Assembly: GCF_050947875.1 (NCBI RefSeq)
Contig: NC_134569.1
Coordinates: 34,346,777 to 34,410,776 of the forward strand
DNA from: Dermacentor variabilis
Lineage: Eukaryota; Arthropoda; Arachnida; Ixodida; Ixodidae
Length of the DNA: 64,000 nucleotides
Reading direction: 5' to 3'
Made by a program: the position numbers and the translations under genes. The notes beneath the pieces were generated by a model that was not told where the DNA came from, ran no database searches, and was given only the letters and a program-made list of their open reading frames with translations. This document shows positions 45,021 through 57,319 of this stretch, one piece after another; within the stretch, counting starts at the first letter, position 1; the number at the start of each line of letters is the position of its first letter.

Positions 45021-46733
45021 ACGCATTCGCGGCAGAAAAGAATAGGCAAAGCGAATACTCGGCGGCCTACAAAGGAGCGTCTTTGTGAGGCAAGCAAGCC
45101 ACGTAGGCAGTAGTCAAGGTCTAATTTGATGAGTACGCGTGAGGGCTTCGTTGTTGAATGCATGGCAAAAAGTAGGTTCGCTGATGCCGTTGGTTGCTTT
45201 CTACGCGTTGCTCTCAGTGATTTTTTTTTGTCTTGCTTTGTCCTTCTCTTTTCTTTTCGCTCATTGCCCAAGCCGAATAGTCAAGACACAGATTGACTAG
45301 AACCACGCGCTATCTCTTGGCCAAATTTGTCACACGAACGCACAGATATCAAAATAAATTCTTCACTTTTACACAAATGATTACTTACGTCACTACTTCA
45401 GTGGGAAAAATGCCATAAATATGATGCCTGTGATAATCAGCGACAAACTGATAAGGGTATATGCTCTTCCCGGTACGAATAAGCACACCAGTTTTATAAT
45501 ACTTTAAGGTATCCTTATACATGGTTCCCACTGTTTAGAAGCAAGAAAAAAAATGAATTCCTTATGCTGACAACAGCCACTGCTTTCGAAAATGAAGCTC
45601 ACAAGCAAATGAATAAATTTTATTTCAGGGACCAAGCTGTTGGTGTTCGGATGTGGGCGGCCCTCCTTATTCGAGGTAGTCGTGTTGCTGTACTGATATT
45701 CTATACCTGCTAACCTGCCGTAGCTGGTCCTTATAGAACTTCGGCTTGTCAGCGGGGTCGTTGGTAACGCAGGAAACATATCCCCCTGCCTTGTATCTTG
45801 CCACACAAGGAATAAAATTTTATTTCCCTCCATATTATTTGTACAAAACGGTCAAACAAAATAATTTTACGCATATTATTTGTATCTGTACCACATGTTG
45901 TAATAACGTTTACAGAAATGATGAAAACTACATATCGCGATGATAATGTGACAGACTGTGGGCCGTAAATTCAAAGAAGTTACGGTTACGAGCTGCTTCT
46001 CGAAACGTCTTTAATTGAGAAGACGTCGATGTTGCAAGAATATATATAATAAATGCGTACATATCAATTACTATTGCCTTCCGAGTTTGGAGTAAGAAGA
46101 TCACCGCATAGCTCTAAGCCAGTAGCACGACTACTCTATTCATCCTCATCGGGCTGATCCACTGCCATGTGTACAGCTGCCCATACGACAGGGTTTTACA
46201 CACGTTTCCTAATAACTTCACCAAAACACAGCCTTGTAATACGGTGATGTATGCACAATGTACTGTGTTGAAGGGAATAAGAACTTCCCCGAGTACTGAA
46301 TATAAATTAAGGCGTCGTTATTTAGTATACTTCGGTGGTCCGGTTTCCACCAAAGCTGGAAACGGGACTGGTTCGTAGTTTGGGGGTTCTTCGAACTGCT
46401 CTTGTATGCTGACACTCCGCAGTATCCTACAGCCTAGACACCCACGGACCGCCCTTGTTCCAGCTCTCATCGCCCCGCGCTCCTTTTGGTCCCCTAGAGA
46501 TCCTAGATCACCCGTCACTTTATTTGAACTTCAGGTGCTTTCCCGAGGCCTCATTTCCCGGTATTATTTAGACTCGCATGGTAAATATTCTCAGCTCAAT
46601 ACATATCAGTATTGCGCTTAATCTTACAAAGGCAAATCCGCCATTATGGAACTCACGTACGACCCTTGCCGATATTTTGTTCATGGAAGCCGACGGTGTT
46701 TCCTAACTAATGTGGGCCTTAAAGATTCGCACG

Positions 46734-46736
<3 letters not shown>
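45021..46736. other. Intergenic, no supported gene
   Basis: Short ORFs without motifs. Confidence 0.35.

Positions 46737-46766
<30 letters not shown>
46737..46766. repeat. (TA)15 microsatellite
   Basis: Thirty bases of perfect TA repeat. Confidence 0.95.
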
Positions 46767-46769
<3 letters not shown>

Positions 46770-49549
46770 AACATCTTTATGTCATCGCCCAGTAGGCATT
46801 GTTATCTCTAACCAGCCGGTACGCTAAATATGCAACTTCGTTGTTTATAGCTCCTCAAGTGTGCGTAACGATCCTACGGGGAATCCCGCAGCGCCTCTTT
46901 CTGAACAGCGGAGCGCGACCCATATCTACAAAAAAAGATCGAAATCTGTCTGTTATTTTCTTTCACAGACGGCACGGTACGCTTTTCTCTCCTGTTTTTC
47001 GGCTAAACAACCACAACCTTCCGAACGCTAACTACTTAATGGTCGTCACCACAACTGCGACTGGCAAATGAGGCGCAGTATTAGGCACAGTGACAACCAC
47101 AGAGTCCCACGAAATACGAGCCGCAAGGAATTGCCTATTGCAATTCCGTGTATAGAGTCGCAGCGCAGTACACATACGCACACATTTCTTGTTGCTGTTG
47201 CTGATGATGTGACCCGAATGCAGCCTACGTTCGTAATAACCCTGTAGGAGCGCGCATTCTGCACTGACTCGTTGAGTCTTCTTTCAGTTTCCTGCCCTAT
47301 TTTCTCGTGTCGTGCACCAAAATAAAGGCGCCGCGTGGCCAATCCTTCCTTGTTTGATCTCATTGAGGTGGCTCGACGCATGAGGCTGCGGTCGCACCCA
47401 ATCTAGTTTTGCCGCAGTCGCCTCGAACGCTCGCTGCCTCCGACTTGTAAATGAAGACAAACATCTTCCAATTTCGCCTTCCCAAACCGGTGCCGGTGTG
47501 GCTGTCGCAACCACTGAGCAGGCTGTTCAAATGGGCGCCTGGCGACACGACGAAATTTTCCTGGCTTTTAACGTATTCATGCTTGTTTCTGTAGATCCGA
47601 AACCGTTCTGTTCTTTGCCTTCGTGACATTATGAACTGTAGGCATAGTGCATCGCAAGTCATTAGGCAGAGTTTTTTATGTGAGTTAGAAAGCAGAAACA
47701 TGCCCTGTAGTGTGCTTTAATTAGCAATGTAAATAAAGGGGGAATATTACTATTTACGCTGTTCCGCCAGATACGGGTGAGTTGAAGTTCTATACGACTA
47801 ATTCTGCAGGAACATGCAGAGGCGTATGGCAACCTAACAAAGTGCCTAATGAGAAACTTAAACTAAAGTGCGCGCGCTCTCAGTAGCTTATTCTGCTGTT
47901 TCTGTCGTTCTGACAAGACATCCGCGGTCACCCCCACAGTACCACCAATATACTTCACATAAAGTGCCCTTGACCTTATACTTTCCATTGCCGCAAATTG
48001 ACGCTATCACACATGCGGTGTTAAGAAAAGACCGCAATGCAGACGCAACAGAGACTGGGTGTATTCCAACAGCTCGGCCTACAGTGTGCTTCATCCTGTA
48101 AGAGGAACAAGTTGAGTGAGTGGGGTGCACTTTATGTACCAAGTTGTACGAAGCTTACAATGCCGTTCTCGCTGCGCACGTGAGGGACACTGGATTTGCG
48201 ACGCATTACGGATAAAAAGAAGACACAAAAAGGATAAATATAAATTTTGACTCGGCCGACAGTTCTACGCTTGTCTGTCCTTTGCCGTTTGCCCGGAAAT
48301 CTGCAGAACTTCACAGGTGGGTCTCAGCATTGGTGGATCCAGAAGGCCGACATGCCAGCCTTTCAGCTCTCACAAAACTGAGCGTACACAGTGTAAATAG
48401 TAGAACTGGCTACCTGAACAGCTCAATAGAACAAACATCATGAAACAGCATGATATGATTTTTGTTTTCGATGATGTGATGCACAGCACACGACTTGCAT
48501 AAGCATGCACTTAAGCCATCACATTAAACGGGCCGCTGACCGCACGGTCACACAGCGATGCGGGCTATTGCGGCACGCGGAGCTCAGAACCAAAGTTTCT
48601 GCTACTGGTCACGTACTGGCTACAAATGAGCATGAAGCCGTGACGTATTTGCACTTACGACGACCATACATGCGCAAGCAACGCCTTTTACATTTCCGAA
48701 AGGCGGCGTAATCCGCTGTTTTCAGATTACTATGCCACAGCAGAGAGTTCCACGTAAAACTACCGGGCGTTTACAAAGCTCGGATACACTTGCAAATTTC
48801 CACATGGACAGCCAAAATAAAGTGCGCGACTATCGGATAGCCAAACATAACACTTGTTTAGTGTCTATAGACGACGAACCGTTCCATGTTTGATTTAGTG
48901 CCAACAATAATCGGCGCACTTATATTCCTTGTAACCTGCTTGGCCTGCTCGCCAAATGGGGGCGGTGAACATGTATACTCCATTCACATTTATCAGTTCT
49001 TTTAATGAGTTACGCTAAGGAATGAATTGTGTGGTATAGGAACGACTGAAGTTACCAGATCCTTCCTTTATAAGTGTAATGTGTTTGTTTAACGAACAAA
49101 AAGGCGCGTCTAAAAGCCATCAGATTTCCCATTTTGTACGCGCTTCACCGGAAGGGATGTCAAGAATGTGCGAATGCGGCTGCCAGCGCTACAATTGCAC
49201 TGTCTGCCACAGGTGATATTGAGCAAGTCTGCTTCCACTAAAAAAAAAAGCACCGGTTACACTTGCTTAGATGGGTCTAAAGACCGTTTGAATAACCCTG
49301 TTAGTAAAAGATCTGCGATAGCAGCTTACACACAATGGTGGCTCACGTATAAACATCTACGCTCACTGTGTATGACGCGGTAAATACTCGTAACTGAAAG
49401 TGTGGAGGGTATACGTCACAGAATAAGCCTCATCGGGGACCATTATTGACTATCTCAAGTCTTTTGAGTTGTCGCAATATTATGCAAGGATATTTCAGTT
49501 GTTCGTTTACCTTTATTCACCGGTGAAGGTCAATAATACACAAATTCAC
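46767..49549. other. Intergenic, no supported gene
   Basis: Short ORFs on both strands, no motifs, no recognised repeat. Confidence 0.35.
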
Positions 49550-49825
49550 TGCTGGAGGAGGAATAGGAGGAGAAAATAAAGAGAGAAGGCAGGGATGTTA
49601 CCCAGAAATGCGTCTGGTCGGCTACCCTACTCTGAGAGATGGAAAAGAAGCAATATAAAGATAAGATAGAGAGAGGGAGGGGTGGAAATGGCGTTAAAGC
49701 CACTGCGAGCCGAAAATACATATGAAATGACGGCCGCACCACAACTTTGCCGCAACAATTTGCTTTGCACCAAACAAGAAGGACAGACGAAGGAAATGCA
49801 ACAAAAAAAAAAGGCATTCAGGCTT
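49550..49825 (+). repeat. Probable retroelement 3'-region repeat
   Basis: The words GAAGGCAGGGATGTTACCC, GAAATGCGTCTGGTCGGC and TACCCTACTCTGAGAGATGG, followed by a GA-rich stretch, resemble a repeat I associate with LINE-derived sequence in tick genomes. No coding part is attached and no second copy lies in this window, so the call rests on memory. Confidence 0.35.
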
Positions 49826-49978
49826 GTTTAAAAATTTACGCTCCTACTAACTATGCATAGAGGACACCAACCGAACTCAAGCAGTACAATGTACTTCACG
49901 GTAAGGAGCATGAAAGGGTGGTCATTCTTAAAATTTACCGGAGATGAGAATCCAAGCACGGATTCGCAGTTGCAGAAT

Positions 49979-50015
49979 GCTACCGTGCAACTGCAGAATG
50001 GAGTTGCACGGTAGC
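49979..50015. repeat. 14-bp inverted repeat (hairpin)
   Basis: GCTACCGTGCAACT (49979-49992) is perfectly inverted at 50002-50015 around a nine-base spacer. The spacer word GCAGAATGG repeats the flanking GCAGAATGC, suggesting a small rearrangement. Confidence 0.9.
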
Positions 50016-50679
50016 AGAATTTGTTGCTGTTAGTATAAAATGAGGAGAGCCTTATAAATTAGGCTACTGAGGAGCTGCTTATCTAACAAAAACAAAATAA
50101 ATGTCATAGAACAAGATGTGTGATAAATAAAAACAAATGATATAACAAGAGCAAAAAAAGCTTAAAAATATTCACCGACGATTACGACGGTCCCTGATGC
50201 GAAATCTGAGCGCATCTCTATACATGTTTTCCTTTCGCGTCGTATTGGCTGGCGTGTACAACCAGTCTCGTGCGGCATGTTACAAATGGAGCGAAGTGTG
50301 GCCCGACTGCCTCGCTAATCTGGAGATCGTGGGAGTCACCCTGTTAAGCAAAATTACACCTTTTGGGTCGTATCTTGCCACACAACAATAATCGCCATCT
50401 GTCTTGTCGGCATTTCCTTCCTTTAACGCTGCGATCCCGGCACATCCAAGTCACGAACGGCATGGACGTTATCAGCATGGCAGAGTATCCACGACAGGAA
50501 AGTAGCGAGGGCAGCATTTTCGAGAAAGGAAACGCAAGCACAATAGATGACGATTACTGTTAGGTGGCAAATCTACACCCCGAAGGGTGTGCATTTGTTT
50601 AAGAGTGGAGCTCGTGAGCCCAGCGCGTGGCTGACGCATGGGTGCGATTCACAGAATCCACCGCGACAGACCCAGACGA
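50016..50679. other. Intergenic, no supported gene
   Basis: AT-rich at the left with short ORFs only. Confidence 0.35.
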
Positions 50680-50972
50680 CGCGCACTGCTCTGGCGCCAT
50701 GTCGTAGCGGTCGCCACAAAGCTCCTCGTGCGCGGCACTACACTTTTCTCCTCACGTTTTCCCCACCCCTCCTTCGCTTTCCTCCTCATGGTTCCGCTGC
50801 ACCCTCGTCTCCGTTTTTCTCCTCTGGACCCTTCTCTCTCACAGCTTTCTCCATCTCCCACTGCGCGCCACGTTCGCTCTCATTTTTCGTTGTCCTCATT
50901 CGCCTAGTTGCGCCGGGAACGCGGGCGCTCGCTGCCGGAACGGGCGCCTAAGAGCTGCGCTCTAAAGAAATG
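50680..50972 (+). repeat. Interspersed repeat family R2, copy B
   Basis: It matches 19250-19515 in the same orientation: CTGGCGCCATGTCGTAGCGGTCGCC, GTGCGCGGCACTACACTTTT, a pyrimidine-rich middle, CACGTTCGCTCTC, CGGGAACGCGGGC and the end GGGCGCCTAAGAGCTGCGCT. ORFs across it on both strands are composition-driven. Confidence 0.7.
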
Positions 50973-52719
50973 GTCAAGATAAAACTTCACATCCCTTAAG
51001 TACAACCCGCCATTGCCATATCTTCTGTATAGTCAGAGATGCTACGTAACTGCAACGCATAGGTGTCCAATACCAGAGCAGGTCATCAGCACATCTGCTC
51101 TGTATGCTCACGTATGGCTCTCTAAATACAAAAGAAAACAGACTCCGCAGCCCCGAGGCAATGACTGCGTTAAGCGTCTTTATTGCAGTGTACCTTCTAC
51201 GTGGCCTAGCAACCCCAGACATATGTAACCTCAGGAATGCTTACATAGGCAATGTTCAAGATTGGTCTTCACTTGAACGCCACTCTGCGCTGCTGAGTAA
51301 CTGTTGTCGTTTTGTTCCCCTGCAAGCGAGCAAACTTAACCTCAGTCGCGGTTTGGGTTACCGCTGACGTCAAAAAATTTCTAGTTCTCAGATATGTCAA
51401 ATGCACGAGTCAGGAACAACTTCTTTATAGACGTAGAAACCGACAACACAACATGCAGAGTGTACTGTGACGGTATCGTATTCTTGCGCGGGGACTCCGC
51501 CTTGGACGGAGGCGTACGGTGCGCGGACGCTTCACTTATGCGGGAGCTTGGACGCGAGCATCAAGGTAATTTACATCATGTTGTCGCAATTCCTGGTGTT
51601 CGGGGCGTTGGCTCATATTCTGTTCTCTCCGCTTGATGGCGAGGCACATTTCCTCATTTTAAGAATATCTTTTTTTTTGTTTAAGTTCAATCATAAAATT
51701 GCTGTCATATTCCTAATGATACCTAAATATAACCATGTAAAACTATTTCATGAATACGAAGAGTAAAATCTAGACGCGAGTCCTGCTTATTTCTGCGCAA
51801 GAAATGCAATACGGTGCTGGAGAATCACAACCATATATTTAATGGTGGAAACACAACTAATGTGTGGTGAAAAGCGAGGAATAATGTTGAGAATGACGTA
51901 GGTAAATTTGGAAGTATAAAATGATTTGGAATGCATTCAGCAATTCTGAAAGCCATTCAAAATTCATGTGTGGTGCGTCTTTCTTAATCTTTCTGACTGA
52001 TCTTGAAGTGGCTTGCTCTTTTGCCAGGGCTTATTGGGTAGCAGAATACAACAAGGCGCACTGATCACTTTTTTATTTCTCTTTTTTTTGTAGTTTAGGC
52101 GTAATTTAAATAAATCCACCCGAACGCATCTCACGATGACCGGCAATGGTAAAGCGTTATCATTGAATCACTGTAGCTATACAACGTATTACCACTGTTA
52201 TGTATGAGGCGCGCACTTCAGCGGGATTCCTCTTACACGCTTCCCTAAAAACACTCGGCGCCATCTAGCGCCACCGCAGCTAAGCCTGCGCGTGTCCTAC
52301 GAAATGCATTGCGCACCGGTACGTGCTAACGTTGTGAAACGCATCATGGCGGAACCGCGTTCCTCTCTCGCGCTCGTTTCTGGACACATTGCGGCATCTG
52401 ATGGCACTGTCGAGAAGTCCATGCATGGCATCCTTGACGAGAAGTGTGGCGCACCGGTGCTTGCGAACGCTGAGAATTCTTCCCTCGTTTGGGCGCAAAT
52501 TCAGTGGTACATACTCAGTGACGCAAGTTGGCGAGAGGTTCATTGAAGAGCGGCACATACCCACTGAAATTAGTGGCGCAGCTTTAGCGTTGTGTATTTT
52601 AACCTTGTGGATACAACTTAACAAAAGGGCAGACCACACCGTAAAAGCTCTAAAGACTTCGGTAAAACAAGTGACCAGAATAATAATACACAATAAGACT
52701 AGGTGAAGATTTTGCAACG
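50973..52719. other. Intergenic, no supported gene
   Basis: Several 80-145-codon ORFs overlap at 52280-52717 on both strands without recognisable domains. At 52258-52283 the word GGCGCCATCTAGCG resembles the start of repeat R2. Confidence 0.35.
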
Positions 52720-53420
52720 AGCAAAATTACCTACAGCCTTAAGACCTTGCTTAAGCTTAAGACCCTTGGTCTACTGCTGGGGACATCCACGGAGAGACTC
52801 GAGGCTATCGGGGTGTACAACACCTTTAAATAACACAAAGCAATGATAATGGTCGCACATCGAGGATGCCTAAATATGTCAGAGGCTGGAAGGAGGATCC
52901 TCGAAGAGCTGTCATACCTATCAACCGACAATACTGCAGCAGTGAACTAGTAGACGTACTGAGGGAAATACGAGAAAAACTGAAAATCCCCCACATCCCC
53001 CAAAATGAACGCAAAGTGTTAGGAAGACAGGCGTAAATCCCGAGCCCAACAATTAGAAGAACGATTCGGCAGTAACACCGACACAATATACATGGACTCA
53101 GCACGGGACATTAGGAGACGCGTAATTGTGGCTGCTTCGGGACCCTCCCGAAACCAAAGAACCATGACAACAGCTTCGGTTCGCATATCCTGCACCAGCA
53201 CAGCAGAGGCGGCTGCAGTAGTTCTGGCGATAAAGACATGGGAGTGCGTAGACAGGCCTGCATACATCCTCACGGACTCTTCCTCCATGGAAGAATCCCA
53301 GGATCACCCTTAACATTTGGGCGATTGTCCAAGACAAGAGAATCGCATTGTATGACTTCCTGGGCATGTTGGCATCACACAGTGCTAGAAATCGCCAAAT
53401 GAATAATGGTACCCAGTCCT
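52720..53420 (+). mobile_element. I-group LINE fragment: end of reverse transcriptase region and RNase H
   Basis: Pieces in shifting plus-strand frames follow the order of an I-group ORF2. They are LLLGTSTERLEAIGV, AHRGCLNMSEAGRRILEEL, REKLKIPHIPQNE, then DTIYMDSARD (about 53081-53109, equivalent to the first acidic RNase H motif but with D-S-A). Next is TSTAEAAAVVLAI (the Glu motif) and AYILTDSSS (third acidic motif, about 53266-53289). Several stops and frameshifts occur between them, for example near 52820, 52948 and 53035. It is a dead fragment, distinct from the one at 10.8 kb, and ends before the microsatellite. Confidence 0.6.
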
Positions 53421-53524
53421 GCGTCCATGGTGATCCATGTCGACGTGAAAAAGGTTCGTTCAAGAGCTGCACGTGTGTACACTGACCCAAGTTGGTCAGT
53501 ATTGGTCAATTTGGACAGTGTTGG

Positions 53525-53580
53525 TCGATACCAACCATCGGAACAACAATGGCCCAAGTTGGTTAGATGGTTGGTATCGA
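53525..53580. repeat. 14-bp inverted repeat
   Basis: TCGATACCAACCAT (53525-53538) is perfectly inverted at 53567-53580. Between and before them are repeated TTGGTCA/AAGTTGGT words. Confidence 0.85.
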
Positions 53581-53678
53581 ACCTCTTTAGTTCAGCACAG
53601 CAGCTCAATGCGCTACAAATCAGACCACGGTATACCCAGAGACCCAGGTAGGCAGGAAAACGGTTTGACATAAACCCA

Positions 53679-53860
53679 CATACATACATACATACATACA
53701 TACATACATACATACATACATACATACATACATACATACATACATACATACATACATACATACATACATACATACATACATACATACATACATACATACA
53801 TACATACATACATACATACATACATACATACATACATACATACATACATACATACATACA
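53679..53860. repeat. (CATA)n microsatellite, ~45 units
   Basis: One hundred and eighty-two bases of perfect four-base repeat, the longest microsatellite in the window. On the minus strand it creates open frames of repeated Met-Tyr-Val-Cys, which are not genes. Confidence 0.98.
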
Positions 53861-55429
53861 GATACAAGAAAGTGCGTGAAGTACTCTGATTGTCACGCTA
53901 TACAAATAAGAAATTTGATATTTTTATGCTACCTTTAGCGTTATAAGGAAGCAAGTATTGACGGTGTGCTATAAAATATCGCTTGTCAGTTAATCACGGG
54001 ATGTTCTCACCGGTCACGTGCTCCCAGTACCAAAAGCATACGCAAGGCTTGCTTTTTGTCTTGTATGATTTTTAAATAGACATGGAGCTGCTGCATCTAG
54101 ACTTCAAACAACCGAGCAGAAACCGCAGGGAAGCTAAGCATGTGGAACCACAGTTCGAGTTATCGCTGTGCGTTAACGCTCCAGTACAGTCGGAATCAGA
54201 CTTGACTGGAGCATTCGAGCAGGCTGCGGACGGCTGCACGAGCGTCGCTTCTCAGCAGCTGCTAGGTTGGAGATATGTTGGATTCGTGTGCCAAAGAACC
54301 TGCATGCGGTATGGCTGCTCGCGTCTATTTGCGTTATCAGCCTGTAGCTTTTGTCATGAGTGATGGTGAACGGAGTCTGCGCTTTTCCTTTGCCTGCTTC
54401 GGCGTGTGCAGCGGCCGCCGCTGCTGATAAGAGAGCGAAAATGAAATGCGGTTCCCCTAATACATTCGTATCTGATTGAAGTTGAAAGATTGGCAGTGTT
54501 TTATACATTTTTTTGCTTTAGACCATACCAAAAGAGCATAGCAACTTGACAAGACATTTCAAGAAGCGTACAGAATTGCCAATGAAACTCCAGAAACAGT
54601 ATGTATGTTCTAAAATATGTTCTAATATGTTTATGTTCTAATAAAGAAACAGAGAAAGAAAGTAAAAGGAAGCTTAACCTTAGGGAACGCACATGAACAG
54701 GCTGAAATTGTTTATCTGGCCTTTACCATACCAAATATGACACGGTTTAGTGAACTAAAATGAAATGAAGATCCATAACTGTAACGAGCAGTGGTTATCA
54801 CTAAAAAATGTAGTTTCTTTAGAAATAGCGGCCTCTGTGGACACTCATAAAGCGAATGATAGTGCATTGTACGGAGCTCCAAATTACACCACTAATTTGG
54901 GAACATAATTTTGGGATACTGAGCGTTGCAACTTTTCAGATAGGTTAATTATTGTATACATTAAATTTATCTTCTTCCGATGTGCTATAATACGACATTT
55001 CGAATAACAAAGAGATGTGTTATGGTGCACAGAGAGGCTGAGCATTACACATAATTTTATATTCTTCGGCACTTTCCAAAATTAATTCAATGATTTCAAA
55101 GATCTTATTGGAGTAAGATGATTTTTGAAAGCTTATGGATGCTTCAGAGCTACTGATTTTGGAAGCCTAGCTTTGACCTTAGGTTAAGATTTGTTTTAGC
55201 GCGGCATTATTTCAAACGAGCATCAATTTCCTGTATTAAAAAATTATTCGGCGGCTATTTCAACAAATGAAAGTTACAAATGAAATGAAAGACATACATG
55301 ATACCGTGTTTCAAATGGCTTTGACCCACAGGATTTAATAGGTCTCTCATGAAAATAAATCAATAAAAATAAATTAACACGTTAACTCAATCTGATGAAG
55401 CGAAACTAAAGAATGAATATATACGTGCA
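53861..55429. other. Intergenic, no supported gene
   Basis: AT-rich with short ORFs; a small tandem of TATGTTCTAA words at 54601-54640. Confidence 0.35.
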
Positions 55430-56757
55430 CCACTGAAGTGCACGAGCCCAATAGACAACCTCGCCGTTGAATAACAAACGCCATCCTTCGAGGGAGGGAC
55501 TCGTAGAGCGAATTGACATCATCGGGCAGCCGTCGAATGCGCTCTTCTTGAATAGCTGCCCAGAATTGGTCAGCTGTGGCTATCGTTAAGCCCACCATTC
55601 TGCTCAAATTTTTGTCTCGCCATGTCCCCGAACATTTTCTGCTACGTTCAGGTCTGGGCTTCGTGCCGGCCACTCAAAAGTTGAGATGCCTAACACCAAC
55701 TATTTGACGCGCCTGGCTGAGTGCACCGATGCCCCATCTTGCTGAAGTAAAAAAAAAGCCATCGAAAAGTGGTCCTTTCAGCACGTAAGGCGTCAGGGTA
55801 TCTTGCAAGATGTCGACGTAGTCATCGGACGTCATTTGGCTTACACGATGAAATGGTCTGAGGCCTGCATAGCTGATGGCACTTCACAACTGGACAAATG
55901 TGCGGCCACTAGAACGAATATTCCACATGTATCGTTCGTACAATATAATAGAATCCTGTCGGCAACGAGCGGAGTAAATGAGGCTGTTATGTTCACACTA
56001 ATGAAGCGAATTCAATGTGGCACTATCGGCTGCACTTCACGTGCTTTCCGTGTAGCCTGGGTGTTGCCTATAGTCCGAGGTGAACGCCTTCAAAGATTTT
56101 ACAGTGTAAAGCGAGGTGACTATGTTGCTATATTCTAAGTAATCAAATCACGCTCTTTCTTATGCAGATTGCGGCTTATGCCATGTGAATAAGCCGGGCG
56201 TAATTTTGCAAACAAATTACTAGAGCGGCACGTTGACAGGCGGGTAAGGGTGCATAAAGTAAATAACTATCACTTTACAGACACAGACAAAACAAGAGGC
56301 AATTCGAGGGACAAGGCAATTGGCAACGCACCACTGTTACTTGAGCAAGGAAAGCAATACAGCTTAAATTTATATCGTACTAGTAAATAGAAAGCCAAAA
56401 TTTCATATCTGGCTTTGTGGGCATAACGCAAGAAAACCGATTTAATCAAGATAGCAGCACCTAATGCAATTTTTCCCAAATTACCGACACCTTTCAGGCC
56501 GCTAGACTGTTCGATGAATACTCTACAGGGTGCAAAATGACGCCTCATCGGTGAAAAGAACCGCGCGCCAATTATCGTTACTCCCTGACTCGCATGCGGA
56601 AGCAAACTCAAGGCGAGCCCTTCTGTGCGATTTTTCCAGCACCTTCTTTTGGGACGCAACCCTGCTATGAATGCCAGCTTCGTGGAGCTGCCGTCTTATC
56701 GCTGGCACGCTCACACATGTCAGTCTGAGCTCATCCCTGATCTGCTTAGCACCTATA
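55430..56757 (-). pseudogene. Tc1-like (Tc1/mariner) transposase fossil, interrupted
   Basis: The minus strand from 56757 downward shows the second DNA-binding helix-turn-helix (VPAIRRQLHEAGIHSRV) and RARLEFA, then WRAVLFTDEASF with the first catalytic Asp (about 56525-56560). About 500 bases of unrelated sequence follow (roughly 56020-56520). The transposase then resumes with MWNIRSSGRTFVQL, a TGA, then SAISYAGLRPFHRV, MTSDDYVDILQDTL, an eroded SPDLN region, and the C-terminal LPDDVNSLYESLPRRM (near 55460-55540). The intact gene would be about 1 kb, so the extra length fits an inserted sequence. Stops and frame changes make it dead. Terminal inverted repeats were not identified. Confidence 0.75.
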
Positions 56758-56975
56758 CACTCTAAAAACTAGGAAGGGTATCGCAGGAGTGAAGCTGCCG
56801 GTTCACTCTTCAAAGCGTCGTTTTACTCTCGCAAAATGTCGACGAGAGTGAAATGCATTGTTCACTCTGTCAGCAAGGAGAGAGTGAAATGTGCTTTTCA
56901 CTCTCCCCTTCAGAGAGAGAGAGAGTGAAAAGACTCTTGCGACAATAGAAAAGAGAGACTCTTGCGGCAATAGAA
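56757..56975. repeat. Cluster of inverted TTCACTCT / AGAGTGAA motifs
   Basis: Within about 220 bases at least seven copies of ACTCT or its complement AGAGT alternate in orientation, mostly extended to TTCACTCTC/GAGAGTGAA. They include a hairpin GAGAGTGAAA-TGTGC-TTTTCACTCTC around 56880-56905. The cluster abuts the transposase fossil and lies just upstream of the first candidate exon of the gene at 57.0 kb. It is probably the end of a non-autonomous element; a regulatory role is not shown. Confidence 0.55.
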
Positions 56976-57011
56976 AACAAAACGTAGCGTAATCTTCTGC
57001 TTCAACTGTAG

Positions 57012-57319
57012 GTGGCTGGCCCCGAACATGGCAATGTATCATTCATGCACGCTGAGCAAAGAACACATCGTTTGGCTTCTAAGAGAACAGGCCGCCGCAG
57101 TTCAAAGGAACGCGTAGCGAGCGCTCTACTTTTTCACTCGGAGTGGCTCCACCGCGCGCGCGCGCGCTCAATATCGCGGAACAACACAGCACCAGAGAAA
57201 GGTGAACCGTCCAGCGAGCAAAGGCCAGCCGAGGGAGATCGTGTTTCAGCCATCTCGCGTCGCCACGAAAACACGACAGTCGTTCGTCATGCCTTGGATA
57301 TAACAACAAATCCTCCACG
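57012..57319 (+). CDS. Candidate exon 1 of the unknown gene
   Basis: It is preceded by CTGCTTCAACTGTAG, which would serve as an acceptor if a further upstream exon exists; otherwise translation could begin at ATG 57045 (MHAEQRTHRLAS). It ends at CCACG|GTAAGTG, an excellent donor, with two bases of a split codon left over. The exon is CpG-rich and its reverse strand is also largely open, so coding evidence from length alone is weak. The joined codon with exon 2 is CGG (Arg). Confidence 0.4.

Noticed and set aside
44503..45271. Minus-strand ORFs up to 180 codons in the 44-45 kb CpG block
   Set aside because: They overlap one another in different frames, lack domains and contain mostly purine-tract translations.
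52280..52717. 145-codon minus-strand ORF as a host gene
   Set aside because: Plus-strand ORFs cover the same bases; no domain, no splice support, and it adjoins a LINE fragment.
53375..53905. 176-codon minus-strand ORF with long Met-Tyr-Val-Cys repeats
   Set aside because: It is the translation of the (CATA)n microsatellite and has no independent support.
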